This document shows positions 14,583-28,207 of a DNA stretch of 64,000 nt, piece after piece. The stretch spans positions 2,025,834-2,089,833 of the forward strand of contig VZTJ01003574.1 in NCBI GenBank assembly GCA_013397795.1, given 5' to 3'. Source of the stretch: Orthonyx spaldingii. Lineage: Eukaryota > Chordata > Aves > Passeriformes > Orthonychidae. Position 1 is the first letter of the stretch; every line of letters begins with the position of its first letter. The translations under genes and the position numbers were made by a program. The notes below the pieces were generated by a model. That model saw only the letters and a list, made by a program, of their open reading frames with translations, did not search any database and had not been told where the DNA came from.

Positions 14583-17500
14583 TAAAACGCTTCAGAGAAC
14601 CAAAGCATGAAAGACGTCCCTGGAGGATATGGTAAGTTTCTGCATGCTTTATTCTGAACTTCTTTTCTTGCATGTTTTAGAAATTGAAGGGATGATGTTT
14701 GCATATGATGATTTAAATAAAGAAAAGTGATGACAAGAAATTGGTAACGGTCAGTGAGGAACCAAAAAAGTTACCAAAATACACCAGTCAGGTTACCTTC
14801 TGTGTGTGTCCTGGCTAATCATTTCTTACTGAACACCTCCAGGAATCTGTAGAGATGTGCATTTAGATATAAAGCTTCAAGTTGTGCTTCTTTCTGAAGG
14901 TGGAAACCTAGAGTAGCCCTAAGATGCATCCGAACATCTACAAACTTGCATGAGCTTAGAAGATGATCTCACTTGGGCTCAAATAAAATTCCATGTTTTG
15001 AAGTTAACCTATTATGTATATAATAGAAAACAGGATGATAAAAGATACAAGTAAATCAGCCATAAAAGAATGCAATGTATAAACTGTACTTGTGTTATTA
15101 CATTTTAGAAGTTACTGGATTGAAGCAATGCCAACATAAACTGTACCAGTTTTGAGATTGGTGTGTTAGGCTGCCATTCCACTCGTTCAACACTTCAGTG
15201 ATTTCAATTCCTCTCAGACAATGCTGCTTCTCAAAACTAACACTGACCTTTATTGTATTGAAAAAATAAGTACAAAGTCTTTGTGTACTACAGTCTACCT
15301 CAGCCTGAAATTCTGACAAGTGCACTGATAGCCCTTAATTTTTAAGCAAAGAATCTTGTTCTGGGACTCAAGTATTGTTATTTATAGCATGGAGTACTGA
15401 TTAGATAAGTAACTCACTGGCTTCCTGCCTCATCTCCAACACTCTGCTCTCTGTGTCATGCAGTGAATGAAAAGACTGAAGTTTAAGACAGTTATCAGAG
15501 AGGGTAGATGAATTCAGGCATGAAATGCCATTTGGATCTGTTGGGGTGTTTAGATCTTTTTAGACATGGAAACAACAGGCAAAATGGCTGTTTTTCTGTA
15601 TAATACAAAGAACACACTTCTGCCTGCGGATTACTTTTGTTATGATTCTTCTGTTTTACATTTAATAAAACATCCACTGAAAGTTTTGGGTTTGTGCAAA
15701 GGGTGAAGATAAAAGAATGGTGAGGGCTGGAGTCAATAGTGAATCACTGTCTAAGTGGGGGTTTATATTTTCCCCTTGAGTAACAAACTGTTCTCTCTCT
15801 GACTTTATCATCTGCTTTGGAGATAATACTGTCAAGGTTGGAATTCCTTTGCAGTGTGTTCTAAGCCCTGCACTATAGATAAAATTCAGTGAAACCACTT
15901 CATGCTTTCAGGTGAAAAATATGCTGGCTTTTAAATGAGATACTGTAGATAAAGGACTCATTAGTCACTATTAAGTTGTTCGCCCACAAGCACATGATGA
16001 GGATTTTATTTTTGTCTGTGCCATAAGCTTGCTAAAAATGCATAAACATAAAAGGTCCAAAATACCTATCAGGACTGGGACACTCATTGTTTCCAGGAGG
16101 TTATTAAAGACTTAGCTAGAGTTAGGCAGGATTAGCTCTTGGATAATGCATATGATACCAAGAGGATATCCGTAGACTTTACGTTTACAGTGGTAGGTTT
16201 CAAGTTAATATGATTTGGGTTATTGTTAGAAAAAATAGGGGCAGAATTTCAAATGGAACATTGTTAAATAAAAAAGCTAAATACCATGATACTATTATCA
16301 TTCTGGTGTTCTCATTTGGAGAAAAAAATTAATAATAGAGATGGAGTTTTACTTAACATAAATTTGCAATGTCTGGCTGTGTTGTAAACAGTTTTGTGTG
16401 TCTTAAAAACTGTTTTTATTCTACACAGGTTTTTAGATACTTCCAAGCAAGCCATAGGGATGTTGTTCATCCACTTTGCAAATGTCTACTTATCAGACCT
16501 TACAGAAGAAGACCCTTGTTCACTGTGAGTGTTTAATTTTGGAATAACTGGTCTTTATGAAAGTTCTGTAGCTGAGTTTGATGGTGTATGCGGATGGTAA
16601 GGCAAGATAGAGCTGAGAAACCAGTTTTCATGGTAAAAATCAGTCACTTTAAAAAACCTATGGTTTTAGCTTAGTTACTCAAGAATCAGGTTTCTTCTCC
16701 CTATGTTCGTGGCTGGCAGGATTCTGGACTGCATGTAGATACTTTAAACCAAGGGCAAAGCCTTGCTGCTTGTCCCTCTCCAGTGAATGAATGAGAACTT
16801 GGGATGCACATTGCAGTTCAAGTTTGTTTCCTGAAGATGCTGGGACCAAAGGAAATGAATATCCAGTTGTGTTCACTGTAGTAAAGCAAGGCTCTAACAT
16901 ACAGTCAGTTTGCTTTCAGGGTTATTTAGCAAAAATCATTTGTGTTTGCATTTTCTTCTAAAACCTACATTGGCTGCTGCAGTGTTATTTTCATTTTGTT
17001 AAAAATGGGAGATCTTGCTCGCTAGCCAGGCAGTTAGTACAGAAATTAATTCTGCAATGTCACGCTTGGAGCAGTGTGACTAAATAGATAAGCATTTCTC
17101 TGTAGTGTATTAAACCTGAAGATTTTATGACTGAGACCCCGACAGGCTCTTTACAGGAGCTCCTGAAGCAAATGGTAATTGTTTGGGTTTGTTCTTGATA
17201 AGGCTCATGCTCAAAGTAGCTTACACATTGCTGGTAATGGAAGCTGTGAAATTACTTTTAAAAGCCCAGTAATTTGCCTTTTAGAACCAATCCAGTTCCT
17301 TTCAGTGGCATCTGCTCACTTGTTGTTCTTTGGTAAACAAAGGAGACACACGGCTCAAGGAATATTCTCTTGTTGCTGCACAAGCCTGTTTTATATCCCT
17401 TATTCCTCCCTGGTTTCTTTTGTGCTCCTACATGGTATAAATGTGCAAGGAGAACACTGCTTTTCTCTTCCCACCACAAAGCATTTTGTTAGGCAAAATG

Positions 17501-20500
17501 CATTTATTTTAGCACATTTACTGTAAAGTTTGAGTTGTAATTATGACGGTTTCAATAATACCAGGCATCATTGTAGGATTTTCCTTGCTTATAGATTTAA
17601 GAATTTCCTGATAGGTTTAACAACTGGCAGGTGCAAATTACTTTCATTCCACTTTTATAACTCAAAGTATATATTCAAGTAAGGTAACAAAAGCATGTCA
17701 AAATTTGTCAGTGTTTAAAACTAAAGCACAATAGAGTATTGCAGTATTTTAAAATTAAAATTACCTTTATGCTGTGTTTTCAAAATAACGGGTTTACTGA
17801 CCTGTACATTCTCTTTTGCCATCTGCATATTTTTATTTTCAAATCCCACTTTTGATGTAAGTGTAACGTGCCACAAAGCAAGCAAGAGAGTGGGGTTGTT
17901 CAGTGCTCTCAGGATAACAGAAATTACAGCGTGGAGCTGGATAATTTCTCAGACAAGGGCGCAGGTTGTTGATAGCAGAAAAAAAAAAATCACATAGTAT
18001 TAACCAAAGCCTAGGAAAAAATCTTAGGGAAAATATGTCTTAAGTTTGAAAGTGGATCCAGCCTTGCGTGGCAGCAGCACAGGGGGTGTGGGTGGGCAGG
18101 TTAAGGACACACCCGGGGCGAGCACTGGGGTGGCACCGCTGTGCTTGGGAATCTCGGGCATCCCTGGCCTGTGCCGGTGCTTGGGAATCTCGGGCATCAC
18201 TGGCCTGTGCCGGGAGCCCTCCCCGGCTGTGGAATAGGTGCTGGCACCTCTTCTTTCCCTGCTCTCGCCGCTGCCTTCCTGCTGCGGGCTTACAGCAGCC
18301 TCTTGTGGCCTCAGCGGGACTCGTGCAGGCTCGGAACTGCCGAGGTTCCTCTGCAAACGCTGAGCCGCGATTTTAATGTTTGGCTAATGCAAAGTTCATT
18401 AAAACTCCGATTTCGTGGGCAATTATTAGAAAATAACTATTTTTAGAAAGTTTTGGGATCTTTAAGGATAGAAACAAAACGGTGAGACTGCTAAAACTAT
18501 ATAAATTTTAATAACATACATAAAATACACTTTTGTGTAATTACAGAAGTGAGTAAATGCTTGTTCTCAATACTCTGGCTTCTCAACAAATTTACAGATC
18601 TTTTCTCAGTCATGGTGTTAAAACACCTTGACCCTGCAGAAAATGGACCCTGACTCCCTGTTTTCTTTTCTGTTTTTCCTTTCAGGTACCTTATCAACTT
18701 CTTGCTGGATGCCACCTTAGGAATGCTGCTCATCTACATCGGGATCCGTGCCGTCAGCAGCCTTGTGGAATGGCAGCAGTGGGAGTCCCTTCGCTTCGGG
18801 GAATACGGTAAATGTTTCTGTGCTGGCACTGAAGTGATTCTCGGGGTAGAATCTCAGAGTATTTCAGCAAGAATCTCAGAGTATTTTAGGTTAACTCATC
18901 CTAAAATGGTGTTACAATCATTTTAATATTTCACTTGTCACAAGGGTTCTTTTAAGTTCTATATCTTAGCATGCACCTTCTGTCTTAGAAAGCTCCACCA
19001 GTCTCTGGGCATTTACTGAGTTTGGAATGACTGCTTGAATATTTATTTTTTTAGGAGTGATTCGACAAATTATGATATTGGCAAATCTCATGGAAAAAAT
19101 ACCAGCATGATAAAATTACTCTGAAACACTTCTAAAAAAATGATTGCTGGAAGGTCATTTTCTGCTAAAGCTTTCACTGAACCACGTGCCACTGTCTGAA
19201 GATACAGACCAAGAGTTCTGCCAGCCCTTTTCAAAGTAAACAGCCACATCATTTCAGTGGAGGGAATGGCAAGATGGGCTGTGCTGCTCCTCAAATAATG
19301 ATCCCTCAAACTGGTGCACATGGGGCCTGTATCACTGGTGAAAAATGTATCTTTGGTACAGCTGAGGGACAGACTGTGAAATCATCTTCAGATGAAGCTG
19401 CAGAGTTTATCTTCCATTGCATGACACAGCAGGCCACTGATGTGCAGAAGTTGTGGATTTGCAGCTGCAGGATCACACATACCCAACATCAACATTTAAT
19501 TTTGTTCAGTCTGTTATTTTCAGATTGCTGAAAATGAAAGTTTTGTATACAGGCTAAAAATCACATTTGAAGCTCCTTGAGATGGGAATGGGAGGAGATG
19601 TTGCCTTATTAGTGAGCTGTAGCTCTTCATCAGAGAGGAAAACAAAAACCCCAATGCTTTGGGGGGAAAAAAGTTCAAGAAAGTTAAAACTGTTTGCCTA
19701 ACAAAGTAAGAACTTCCACAGCAGTTTCATAATTATTATTGGTAGGGGTTTTGGTTTTGTTGATTTCTTTGATTTTAATGATCCTAAGTAGCTGCCAGAA
19801 CTAAGAGTAAATAAAGGCCTTGTGAGATTGGAGCACTTTAAAAGCTTGAGAAGTTTGCAATCAAATAGCATTAATTGCTATTTGCTTTAATGTCAGAGTT
19901 TAGAGATGATGACAAGCAATTTAGGAGAAATAATTGCCTATACCATGAGGGCATATTCTGTTAGATTTGTATAGATTTATTTATATAGTGTGTCTTGCAG
20001 GGAATAGTTTATGACCATTTAAGCTGTTGAAATCACCACTGCCACAACCCTGTTTAGCGTGTGAGAAAAAAGCAGATACAGTCCAATATTTCCACTCTTT
20101 TGCTTGGACTGGTACCTATCTGACTCTTCAGGGAATTGAGAGCTAAACCATCAAGGAATTTACTAGATGTAAAACAAATAAATAGTTCCTCCAGCTCAGT
20201 TCCCAGACTTGTGTCTCTAAGGGATTAGGTGAGCACCAATGCCCAGGGAAGGCAAAGGGGCAAGGAAAGAGATGAGACTTCTTGCCCAGAGCCCCAATTT
20301 CTGATAGTTGGTTTGACTTGAAGCCATTTAAATGTGTTTGAGCAGCTTTCAGCCCATGTAAAATTGGGTTTTCATTTAGAGAAAAAAAATGGTTGTGTCT
20401 ATTACAGTTATAGGTAGGCACTTGTAGTCATGTCACATATTAGATTTTATTTCTTCCTAATAACATTCTGATCTTTTTTTGTGTAATCTGTTCTCCTTTC

Positions 20501-23500
20501 CCATTTTAATGTCCTTTTGACATTAAGTCTGTGTGGATGGGGAGATGTGGGGAGTATATTCACTCTCCTGAAATTTCTCTCTTTCTTACTGACTTTCAAA
20601 ATGAGCCTGGTTTTATTTTAGTTATGAGGTGTTTCTGACTGCAGTAATTAAGCTTTTAAAAATCCCCAAATGAACCTGTGTTCTGCTGTAGAGATGGTCT
20701 GTGGCTGCTCCAGTATTGTCACTTTGAATTAGGAGATCTGAAACACCTGAACCTGTTTATTGAGTATTCTCCTCTGTGTGTGTGTGTATATGTGATGTAT
20801 GAAATTCCATAAACCCTCTTTACTTAGTTGTTCTGTCTAATATCAGATCATTTTATTAGTCACTAACTTTCTTTTCTGCATCTTTATTAATGTGCAGCCC
20901 TGCCTTTAGTGTGTTGAGTTTTTAATCAAGCTATTGTAGGGACTATTTTAAAGCATATTGCAAATCTGTGTTTCCATTAATCATGTGGAAGAGGCTTCTG
21001 GTATAAAGAGAATTAGAGAGCAGATGGAAAGTTATGAGTTTTGGCTGTGCAATAAGGTTAGGCCCTCCGTAAGAAATCCCATCTAAAAGGACAAGTTGCA
21101 CTGGATCATTTGCTGTCATCTTCTGTTAAGTGTCCCTGTTGTTTCTGAAGTCAAAACCCTCATATCACCAGTTTATTTAAAGTTTTCCAGTTTGACCCGA
21201 AGAACACTCTTAATTTTAATAAGATTATTTAAAGTAAATTAAGCAGGGTAGAAGAAGGGAATAAAATGCAGTTCTGTGGGGTCACAAGTGTTTTTAGAAC
21301 TTGGTATTTTGAGGTTAAATATGGATGTTTAATAGACAATCACAGAGTGGTTTGGTTTGAAAGAGAACTCAAAGACCATCTCCTTCCAAGGCCCTGCCAT
21401 GGGCAGGGGCACCTTCCACTATCCCAGGGTGCTCCAAGCTTCATCCATCCTGGCCTTGGACACTTCCACTTATCTTGGAAGCTTGGGCAGCCACAGCGTC
21501 TCTGGGCAACCTGTGCCAAGGCCTCACCTCCCTCATGGGGAACAATTCCTTGCCAATATCCCATCTAACCCTGCCCTCTGGCATTGGGCAGCCATTCCCC
21601 CTTGTCTTGCCACTCCATGACCATGTCCAAAGTCCTTCTCCAGCTCCCTTGGAGCCCCTTCAGGTACTGAAATGCTGCAGTAAGGTCACCCTGGAGCCTT
21701 CTTTTCTCCACACGTCTCCTCTCTTCTCAACCCCATGGCTCACTGAGAAATATCAGTCTTGAGGCATTTTATCTGGAGTAGTAAAGTCAAGTCCTCAGCT
21801 TGGAGATCAGTGTGATTTCAGTTTGTTTGTAAGTGTGGGAAAACAAACAGGAGCCTTCCTTCCACCCCCAGACAAGTCTCTTCTTGTGATTGAGTGATGT
21901 TTGTGTTTCTAGAGCCTAAATAATCATTTGTCTCAAGTTAGTTCTCACTGTGAGCTCATTTCCCTTCTTAGCTCTATTACTTGATCCCTGGTGATTCATT
22001 ACTTGAAGCTGTCACAAAAATAGCAGTGTCCTGCTGGTTTTAAAAGCCTCTTCTTTATATGGAGGGTAGTTTTTAAGCATAAATGCCTCAAGGAAGGAAT
22101 GGATACCAAAATATCAGCGTTTATAAATGGTGGCTGTTTGTACAGCAAAACAGCACTGCAGTCTGATTTATGAACAAAGGACCATGACGCTCCCTCAGGG
22201 GCTTTTTTACATCAGAATTTTTAATTTTATTGGATTTGTCTTCATATCTCTGGTTTTGAATTTCCAGATTCATTACATAAACAGTTGGATTTTAATAGAA
22301 GTGCAGAATCAGTTAATGTATTTGAGTCTGTAAAGAGGAGAAAAGCAGTCATGATCTGTACTGAAAAGAATGTTCCCTGCGTTCTCCTTCCCTTCTTGTC
22401 TTGAGCTACTTTAGCTGCTGCAAGTAGGGAACAGGTGATAAATCCCTCCTGGTGGTTATAAACTCTGTTGGCAACTGAATCGTGCTGTGGCCTCTTTGCT
22501 TGGCTTTGCCTCTCCATGGCAGAGCTCAGAAATTGTATTTGATGCATCTTTTCCCTCCAGCTCTTCATTTGCCACTTGCAGAGCAACTTACTTATAGCCA
22601 TATGGGGTAGATAGCACTGACTTCAAAACTATTTAAAATTTATTTTGGAGTAGTTCTATGGGTTGGCATTTTCTTGAGAAAAATTTTCAGGATCTGAAGA
22701 ACAGAAGGAAGTTACAGGATAGAGGAATAACAGGTATTTGGTTCAAGAACTGGCTCTAAATTTGCTTCTGCAAAGCAGCTGATGGCAGTGGTGGACACAA
22801 GTACAGACTAGTGTGGCATTGCCCAGCATTTTCCAAAAAAGCTGCTACAGTTGTCACTACAGAGGATTCACAATTTTTCAGTTTCTTTATTTGCTTTTCT
22901 TGCAGTAGCAAGATTTCCACTAATTTGCTGGATTATTCTATATATGACAGGTATAAAATCAGAATTCAAGAGATGACTTTAGAAATTAAATTTCACCTTT
23001 ATGGCTGCAACATTAACTTTAAAGTTCTAGTTTGAGTTTGTGTACCAAACCTCTCAATTTACAAATGTCCCAAATATTCTTCGGAGCATCTTGTGGGTGT
23101 GGTGATGTTATTACCTTGAATTTCATGGCTTATAAATCCATAGGAAAAATTGGTTAGGAAGGATCTCCAGAGGTCATATAATCCAACCTCTTGCTCAAAG
23201 CAGGATTAACTTCAAAGCTGAATTGGGTTGTTCGGGGCATGGTCCAGTCAGTTTTTAATTTATCCATGGTTTGAGATTTATCTGAACAACCCTTTGTCTG
23301 AACAACCTACTCCAGTAAGTTTAACCACTCTCATTGTGAAAGCTTTTTTCCTTCATATCATAACTGTATCTTCACCCACCCAGTCTGTGTCTTCCCAGCT
23401 TTTCTTCAAGGATTCTACTGGGACAGTGTCAAAAGACTTGGTAAATTCAAAGTAGGCAGCATCCCTGCTGTCCCCACGTGTAATTACAGCTGAGAGATAA

Positions 23501-26500
23501 TTCTGTAGGTGCAGTAGGGCACACAAAAATGCTCAAGTAGAATTTAATCTACACAACTTCTAATTTCAGTCATGTACCAAAAAAAAATCCCAAAGAAACC
23601 AACACACTCCCCACAAAAACATCATGGAAAAAAATGTTCATTGGTGAGAGTGCACAATACTCTTTAATATAGAGTTTCACAGTTCTTGGATGCACAGAAT
23701 CTCCTGAGAGTTGTAATAGATGCAAAATTGTTCTAGCCATCTTTAATTTTAGGAATTAAATGAAGATTGGAAAAGAGCTTGGAATAAACTGTTGGTTTCA
23801 ATGGTAAGGCTGTAGCTAAAGCTAGATTATTTTTTAATACTTGCTAGTTAGTGAGGCAAACTAGAGAATGCTAATAAAAATATGGAGTATAGAAATTAAC
23901 TGTTGAAATTTAATTCTGAATTCTAATTCAGGCTTTGTGTCTTCAGAAGAATCACAGTTACTCGACTTTGACTTTACTGATGTTTCCTCTTTCAAATTTC
24001 GAACTTTTTGGGTTTTTACAAGAGCAGCTGTGAACTGTAGTGTATAAGTCTAGAACTCGAGCATTTTAGTCGCTTTCCTCTCAGACTGCTGAGTGTTGGT
24101 CACTAACTCATCCTGTAAAACTTGGTTAAGAAGTATTTGTTGTTTTGGACTCCAGTCTGATTGATCAGTTTCTCTGTGTAGCACTTCAGCAGCAAACACT
24201 AAGTCTCAGACTATTACCAAGCATTAATACTGAAAGCCTTTCAGAAGTGTTCCAGAAAAGGAAGCAGCAACTGTCCATTATGCATTACAAACACATAAAG
24301 GCATCTGATTTTCCATTGCCCATTATTCATCCCCAGGCTAAGAGTTTGGAGCTGCCTTTGAAGAGATTGCAGAGGCTGCTGCAAAGGCTGAAGATCTGTC
24401 ACCCCCTCCAGAACTTGCTTTTGTTTGTCAGTGAAGTGCAGCTTCAAGCTCACCTGCAAAGCTTGTTAGGCTTACCAGTCCTCTTTTCTCCCTTTTCTTC
24501 TTCTTTTTTTTTTTTTTTTCTCTGCTTCCTTGCAAAGAGTCTGACAGTGTACATAAGTTTTCCTGTTCAAATATTTGTGGTCTTCTTTCTGTCCTGGTAG
24601 ATAACTTCATGCACTCAGGTTCTCACTCTGCCCTCAAGGTGCAGCAGAATTTCAAACCTTTTCGCATTGGAACTGAAATATGATCCTAATTTTTTGTTCA
24701 GTAAATTTTTCATAGCAGCTCTTACTGCTCAAGTGGTTACTTCTGGTAAGTAACTTTTTAGAGAGGAAAATTATGTTTAAGGTAGCCTAGGGACAATGGT
24801 GGAAATCGTAGTTCTACTTAGACTGAAGGGAAATGTGTTTTCCTCCAGCCAAATTTTCCCTTTTAAGACACTTAATATGTCATGATAGAGGGTCAAAATT
24901 AACAATATGATGAGAAACACGATGCAGCTTTATCTGTCTTGCTTTCATCAGGTTATATGAAACAGAGTGAGCATGTCACAGGTGCTGCTGAATGGGACAG
25001 AGTCCTGTGAGATTCAGTTTCTAACTGATGCTTTTTGAAAGCTGGGGTGAGGCTGAGGGAGGAGAAGAAGCAGCACTAAAGGAATTGGAGAAGGCACTTC
25101 TAGAGGATTTAGCTGCCCTGCTGCTTCTTCTAATACTGCTTTGTTATGAGATGTTTTCTATGACGTAAAATCAAACCTATGCATATATTGAAGCTTTCTT
25201 CTGTCTTGCAGGTGACCCCCTGCAGTGCAGTGCTTGGATGGGCCAGTGTGCTCTGTACATAATGATTATGATATTTGAGAAAACCGTCATCATCATAGTG
25301 CTGCTTATACCTCAGTGGAAAGAGGTTTGTGTTTTTACAGCATTTTATGGACAAGTGAATTTTAGGTGGAAGCTGTAAAGACTTCCAGTAGTGTTTATTG
25401 GTTTGGCTCAAGCATCATAATTGTCTACAGTCATTGCCAATTAGCTCTGTGGTAGTGGTATGTTCTTCTAGTTTAATTGGGATATTGTTCATGAGGCCTT
25501 TATCCATTGCCAGGAATATCATATTGTATTTTGAGGGTTTTTTTAACTGAAATATCTAAAATTTTATTCTATCTCCTTGTCTAAAGTGCCCTTGACACTA
25601 CTAAGTGGTCCTTTCTTTTTTTAACTCTTTAATTCTTGCCTACAGCTATTTTGTATTCTTGTAGTATTTTAAAGAATTTTCTTTGCCTGACCTTGTTGAT
25701 AGATCTTAACTGTAGACTTGTAGAAATTTGCAGTGGATTAGTGAATCCACTGGTGCTGACTGGATAAATCTTTATTTTGATGGACTCTGTGCAACCAGAT
25801 ATTCGGAGTGGTGCTGTTACAGCCCATTAAAACCAGTTAGCTCTGTGGTATGCTCTGGACTACTTTGGGAACTCCCTTCTCCTTACTGTATATTTTGTAA
25901 AACTCTGCTCGGCTTAAATTTCCTAAAGATGGAATCTACAACATGTTCCTTGGGAGCAACTCTGAAATGTTCAGGATGATTCTAACGCAGCTCCTCAGAC
26001 TTCTGTAAACAAAAATGACAGAGATAAGTCTCTTGTCAGCCCCACTTACTTATCTGTGGTAATTTATAAACTGTCCTAAATACTTTGCTTTTCTCAAAGC
26101 TGCCCTTTTTTGGCTCATCTGTGTTATTTCTGTCTCATTGGCTGATACATGAACATTGCCCTGCCTAACCCAGTTGTGTCCATGAGCTGAACTTGAACCT
26201 TTTCTTTTCACAGGTGGCTTTATTGAATCCCATAGAGAACCCCCAGCTGGAGCTGGCAATTGTCATGCTGATAGTTCCCTTCTTTGTTAACGTTAGTACA
26301 ACTCACTTCCATGAGATGCTTACTTGGGTATCCTGCCATGTGTTCATTAATTAACATTAGTCCTTAACACACAGTGTACCTTGGTGCTTAAGTTAATTTA
26401 AGGGCTGTTAAAGAATGGGTAAAATGTCTGGATATGTAGATTTTACAAAGCTGAAGTCCATATGGAGCTAAAGAACCAGGCTCAGGAGAGGGGCAGAAAT

Positions 26501-28207
26501 GCCTCATAGACCTCTTTGGCCTGATGACTTCAGAAGATTGACAGTAGTACTGAAATACTGAGATAGAGATTATAAAATTACAGTGAAATTTGCTTCAGGA
26601 AACAGTTGGTCTAAGGACAGACGTCCTGTGAAGTATCCTGTGTCTGACCATAGCTAATAGGGGCTGGCCTGTGGTGGAGCAGAGGAAAAGGGCAAGTGTG
26701 CAGTCATCCTTCCCAAAGTATACTCTTTCAGCAATCTGGGATTTAGGGATTAGAGCCAGAGATAGTGGGTGTCCTTGCATGTAATAGCTGATGGTGAAGC
26801 ATTGCTACATGAAGAGTTCATATATGATCACTGTGAATAGTCTCTTTCCTTATTTTGTTCTCTTCCACAAAAGGATAAAGTAGCTGTGTTCTAGAGCATT
26901 CCTGCAAGGTGTAACAAGCCATATGACACTGTGCCTGGACAAGATTTAGCTTTTGGCCAATTCAGAATTATTGTCAAGTTCATTTGATCAGTATTTGGAC
27001 TTTTCTTCTACTCTGAAGAAAGTTGAACTGTTGTTCTCCCCTTCTCTTTAACAGGCATTAATGTTCTGGGTAGTAGATAATTTTCTTATGAAGAAAGGGA
27101 AGACAAAAGCTAAACTTGAAGAAAAGGAAGCAGGACAAGATTCAAGAAACGGAAGTAAAGTCCGATACAGGAGAGCAGCATCACATGAGGAGTCAGAGTC
27201 AGAAGTATGTAGAGTTAATTATTGCAATTAATGCAATGTCAGTCCAGTTCATCCCTCCTGACACTGATTTCATTGTAGCACTGTCAACCTAGGTTTGATT
27301 TTCTGAGCATGTACTTCTAGCAGTAGCTCCTAGCATTTCAGCTGAGAGCCAGTTAAGGAAAAAGTCATTGTTGTACCACTCTGGCAGTTAATTTCCTTCC
27401 AGATGGGCAGGAAGACACAATAATAAATGTAAATATCACAGGTGAGCTGTGTCACAAGTGCTTCTGAAAAAAACCTCACAGGGCATACAAAACTAATAGA
27501 CAATTCTAATTCAAAGAGGTTAATAGCTTGAAGTGAGAGGGAGCTGGTGGAGGCAACTGACCTGATTTTTGAGAATTATTTACATACTTGCCTTAGCATA
27601 ACGTTACTGTAAATTACATTAAGTGAGCAGTTTTTAGTTCAGCTGAAGGATGGGTGGTTTCTTTGAAGGTGAGTTGGTTTAGCTTTAGTAAGTTAATGTA
27701 ACTTTTCTGTGTAATAAACAGTGCTGTTTATCTGGGGTTTGCTAGGTGATGTGAGTGCCTTATTACCAGTGTGGATCAAGAGCTTAAATATTCTCTCTCA
27801 AGCTGCCCCCGCTGTTCTGGAGGTGCAGGAATCCCTTTTTGGGTTCGGAGTCAGAGGCTGTAGTGAGATCAATATGCATCCATCCTTCTTCAAAACTTAT
27901 TGGAGGTTCCCAGTAGGATGTATGATGGTGTTTCATAGTGCTGGCAGTAAATCCTAATTGTGTTCTGTAAGCTCTTTCCTCAGCAAATAATAAGGTGCTT
28001 TGCAAGCATTAAAAAAAAAAGTAAAAGCTTAAAAGTGGAAAGGTGGAGTGTGACTGCTCGGTGTGCTCAGAAGCTGTGATTTGGTTTCAGATCCTGATTT
28101 CAGCAGATGATGAGATGGAGGAGTCGGACGCCGAGGAGGACCTGCGCAGACTGACCAACCTAAAGCCCATCAAGAAGAAGAAGCATCGCTTTGGCCTGCC
28201 CGTATGA
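14583..28207 (+). CDS. STIMATE: STIMATE (TMEM110), exons 2-8, 5' partial
   Basis: Coding exons are 14583-14631, 16429-16524, 18686-18807, 25212-25324, 26214-26291, 27055-27204 and 28091-28207. All are bounded by AG/GT and phases match throughout; they total 725 nt, giving about 241 residues. The human protein is 294 residues, so exon 1 (about 53 residues with the first membrane segment) is missing, upstream of the window. Recognised strings include KRFREPKHERRPW, FLDTSKQAIGMLF, EWQQWESLRFGEYG and the end KKKKHRFGLPV. Hydrophobic segments lie in exon 3 (IGMLFIHFANVYL), exon 4 (LINFLLDATLGMLLIYIG), exon 5 (ALYIMIMIFEK to VLLI) and across exons 6-7 (AIVMLIVPFFVNALMFWVV). The cytosolic tail has an acidic stretch (DDEMEESDAEED) and a lysine cluster. 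Known of the family: a multi-pass ER protein that helps STIM1 switch to its active form and supports store-operated calcium entry. The gene identity is secure. Confidence 0.96.
14632..16428 (+). other. STIMATE: STIMATE intron 2
   Basis: Non-coding AT-rich sequence between a gtaagt donor and an acacag acceptor. I see no repeats or ORFs that can be supported. Confidence 0.8.
16525..18685 (+). other. STIMATE: STIMATE intron 3
   Basis: Non-coding. The only marked structure is a GC-rich patch near 18055-18370 that contains a 36-bp tandem duplication, annotated separately. Confidence 0.8.
18141..18212. repeat. 36-bp tandem duplication
   Basis: Two adjacent copies of a 36-bp unit begin gtgcttgggaatctcgggc, at 18141-18176 and 18177-18212. 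They differ at one base (tccctgg versus tcactgg). The unit sits in a short GC-rich patch within STIMATE intron 3 and makes overlapping ORFs in several frames that are not taken as genes. Confidence 0.85.
21338..21745 (-). mobile_element. CR1 LINE 3' end, minus orientation
   Basis: The plus strand follows the reverse complement of the CR1 3' end in order: aatcacagagtggtttgg; accatctccttccaaggccc; ccctgccatgggcaggggca; tccatcctggccttggacac; ctctgggcaacctgtgccaa; gccattcccccttgtcttgcc; tcaggtactgaaatgctgca; a final ggagccttcttttctcc. About 400 bp is present, 5' truncated as usual for CR1. It is the clearest copy in the window. Confidence 0.92.
23140..23480 (-). mobile_element. Older CR1 LINE fragment, minus orientation
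   Basis: Diverged CR1 is recognisable from ggatctccagaggtcatat, atccaacctcttgctcaaag and ttaaccactctcattgtgaa. Further on there is a reverse-transcriptase-proximal piece (gtgtcaaaagacttggtaaa, ttcaaagtaggcagcatccc). A gap or deletion separates the two parts, consistent with an old copy. Confidence 0.8.
24480..24530. repeat. Polypyrimidine / poly(T) tract
   Basis: A run of T and C ends in about 18 consecutive T. It could be the reverse-complemented tail of a retrocopy on the minus strand, but no recognisable gene copy follows it, so it is left as a simple tract. Confidence 0.8.
25325..28090 (+). other. STIMATE: STIMATE introns 5-7 region
   Basis: Three introns (25325-26213, 26292-27054, 27205-28090) separate exons 5 to 8. 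No repeats, RNA genes or extra coding segments were recognised in them. Confidence 0.8.

Larger units (their letters stand above)
18808..25211 (+). other. STIMATE: STIMATE intron 4 (6.4 kb)
   Basis: The longest complete intron here. It carries two minus-oriented CR1 fragments (about 21338-21745 and 23140-23480), a short (TG)n run near 20776-20787 and a polypyrimidine tract at about 24480-24530. The remainder shows nothing that can be named. Confidence 0.8.

Noticed and set aside
21266..21762. ORFs of 74-100 codons on both strands
   Set aside because: They lie within a 5'-truncated CR1 3' region that does not encode a protein.
24145..24600. 151-codon plus-strand ORF in STIMATE intron 4, plus another frame reading FGAAFEEIAEAAAKAE after an AG
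   Set aside because: The ORF ends in a poly(T)-encoded Phe run and has no recognised family. The short acidic peptide lacks a matching donor and phase for STIMATE exons 4 and 5, which already join in frame.
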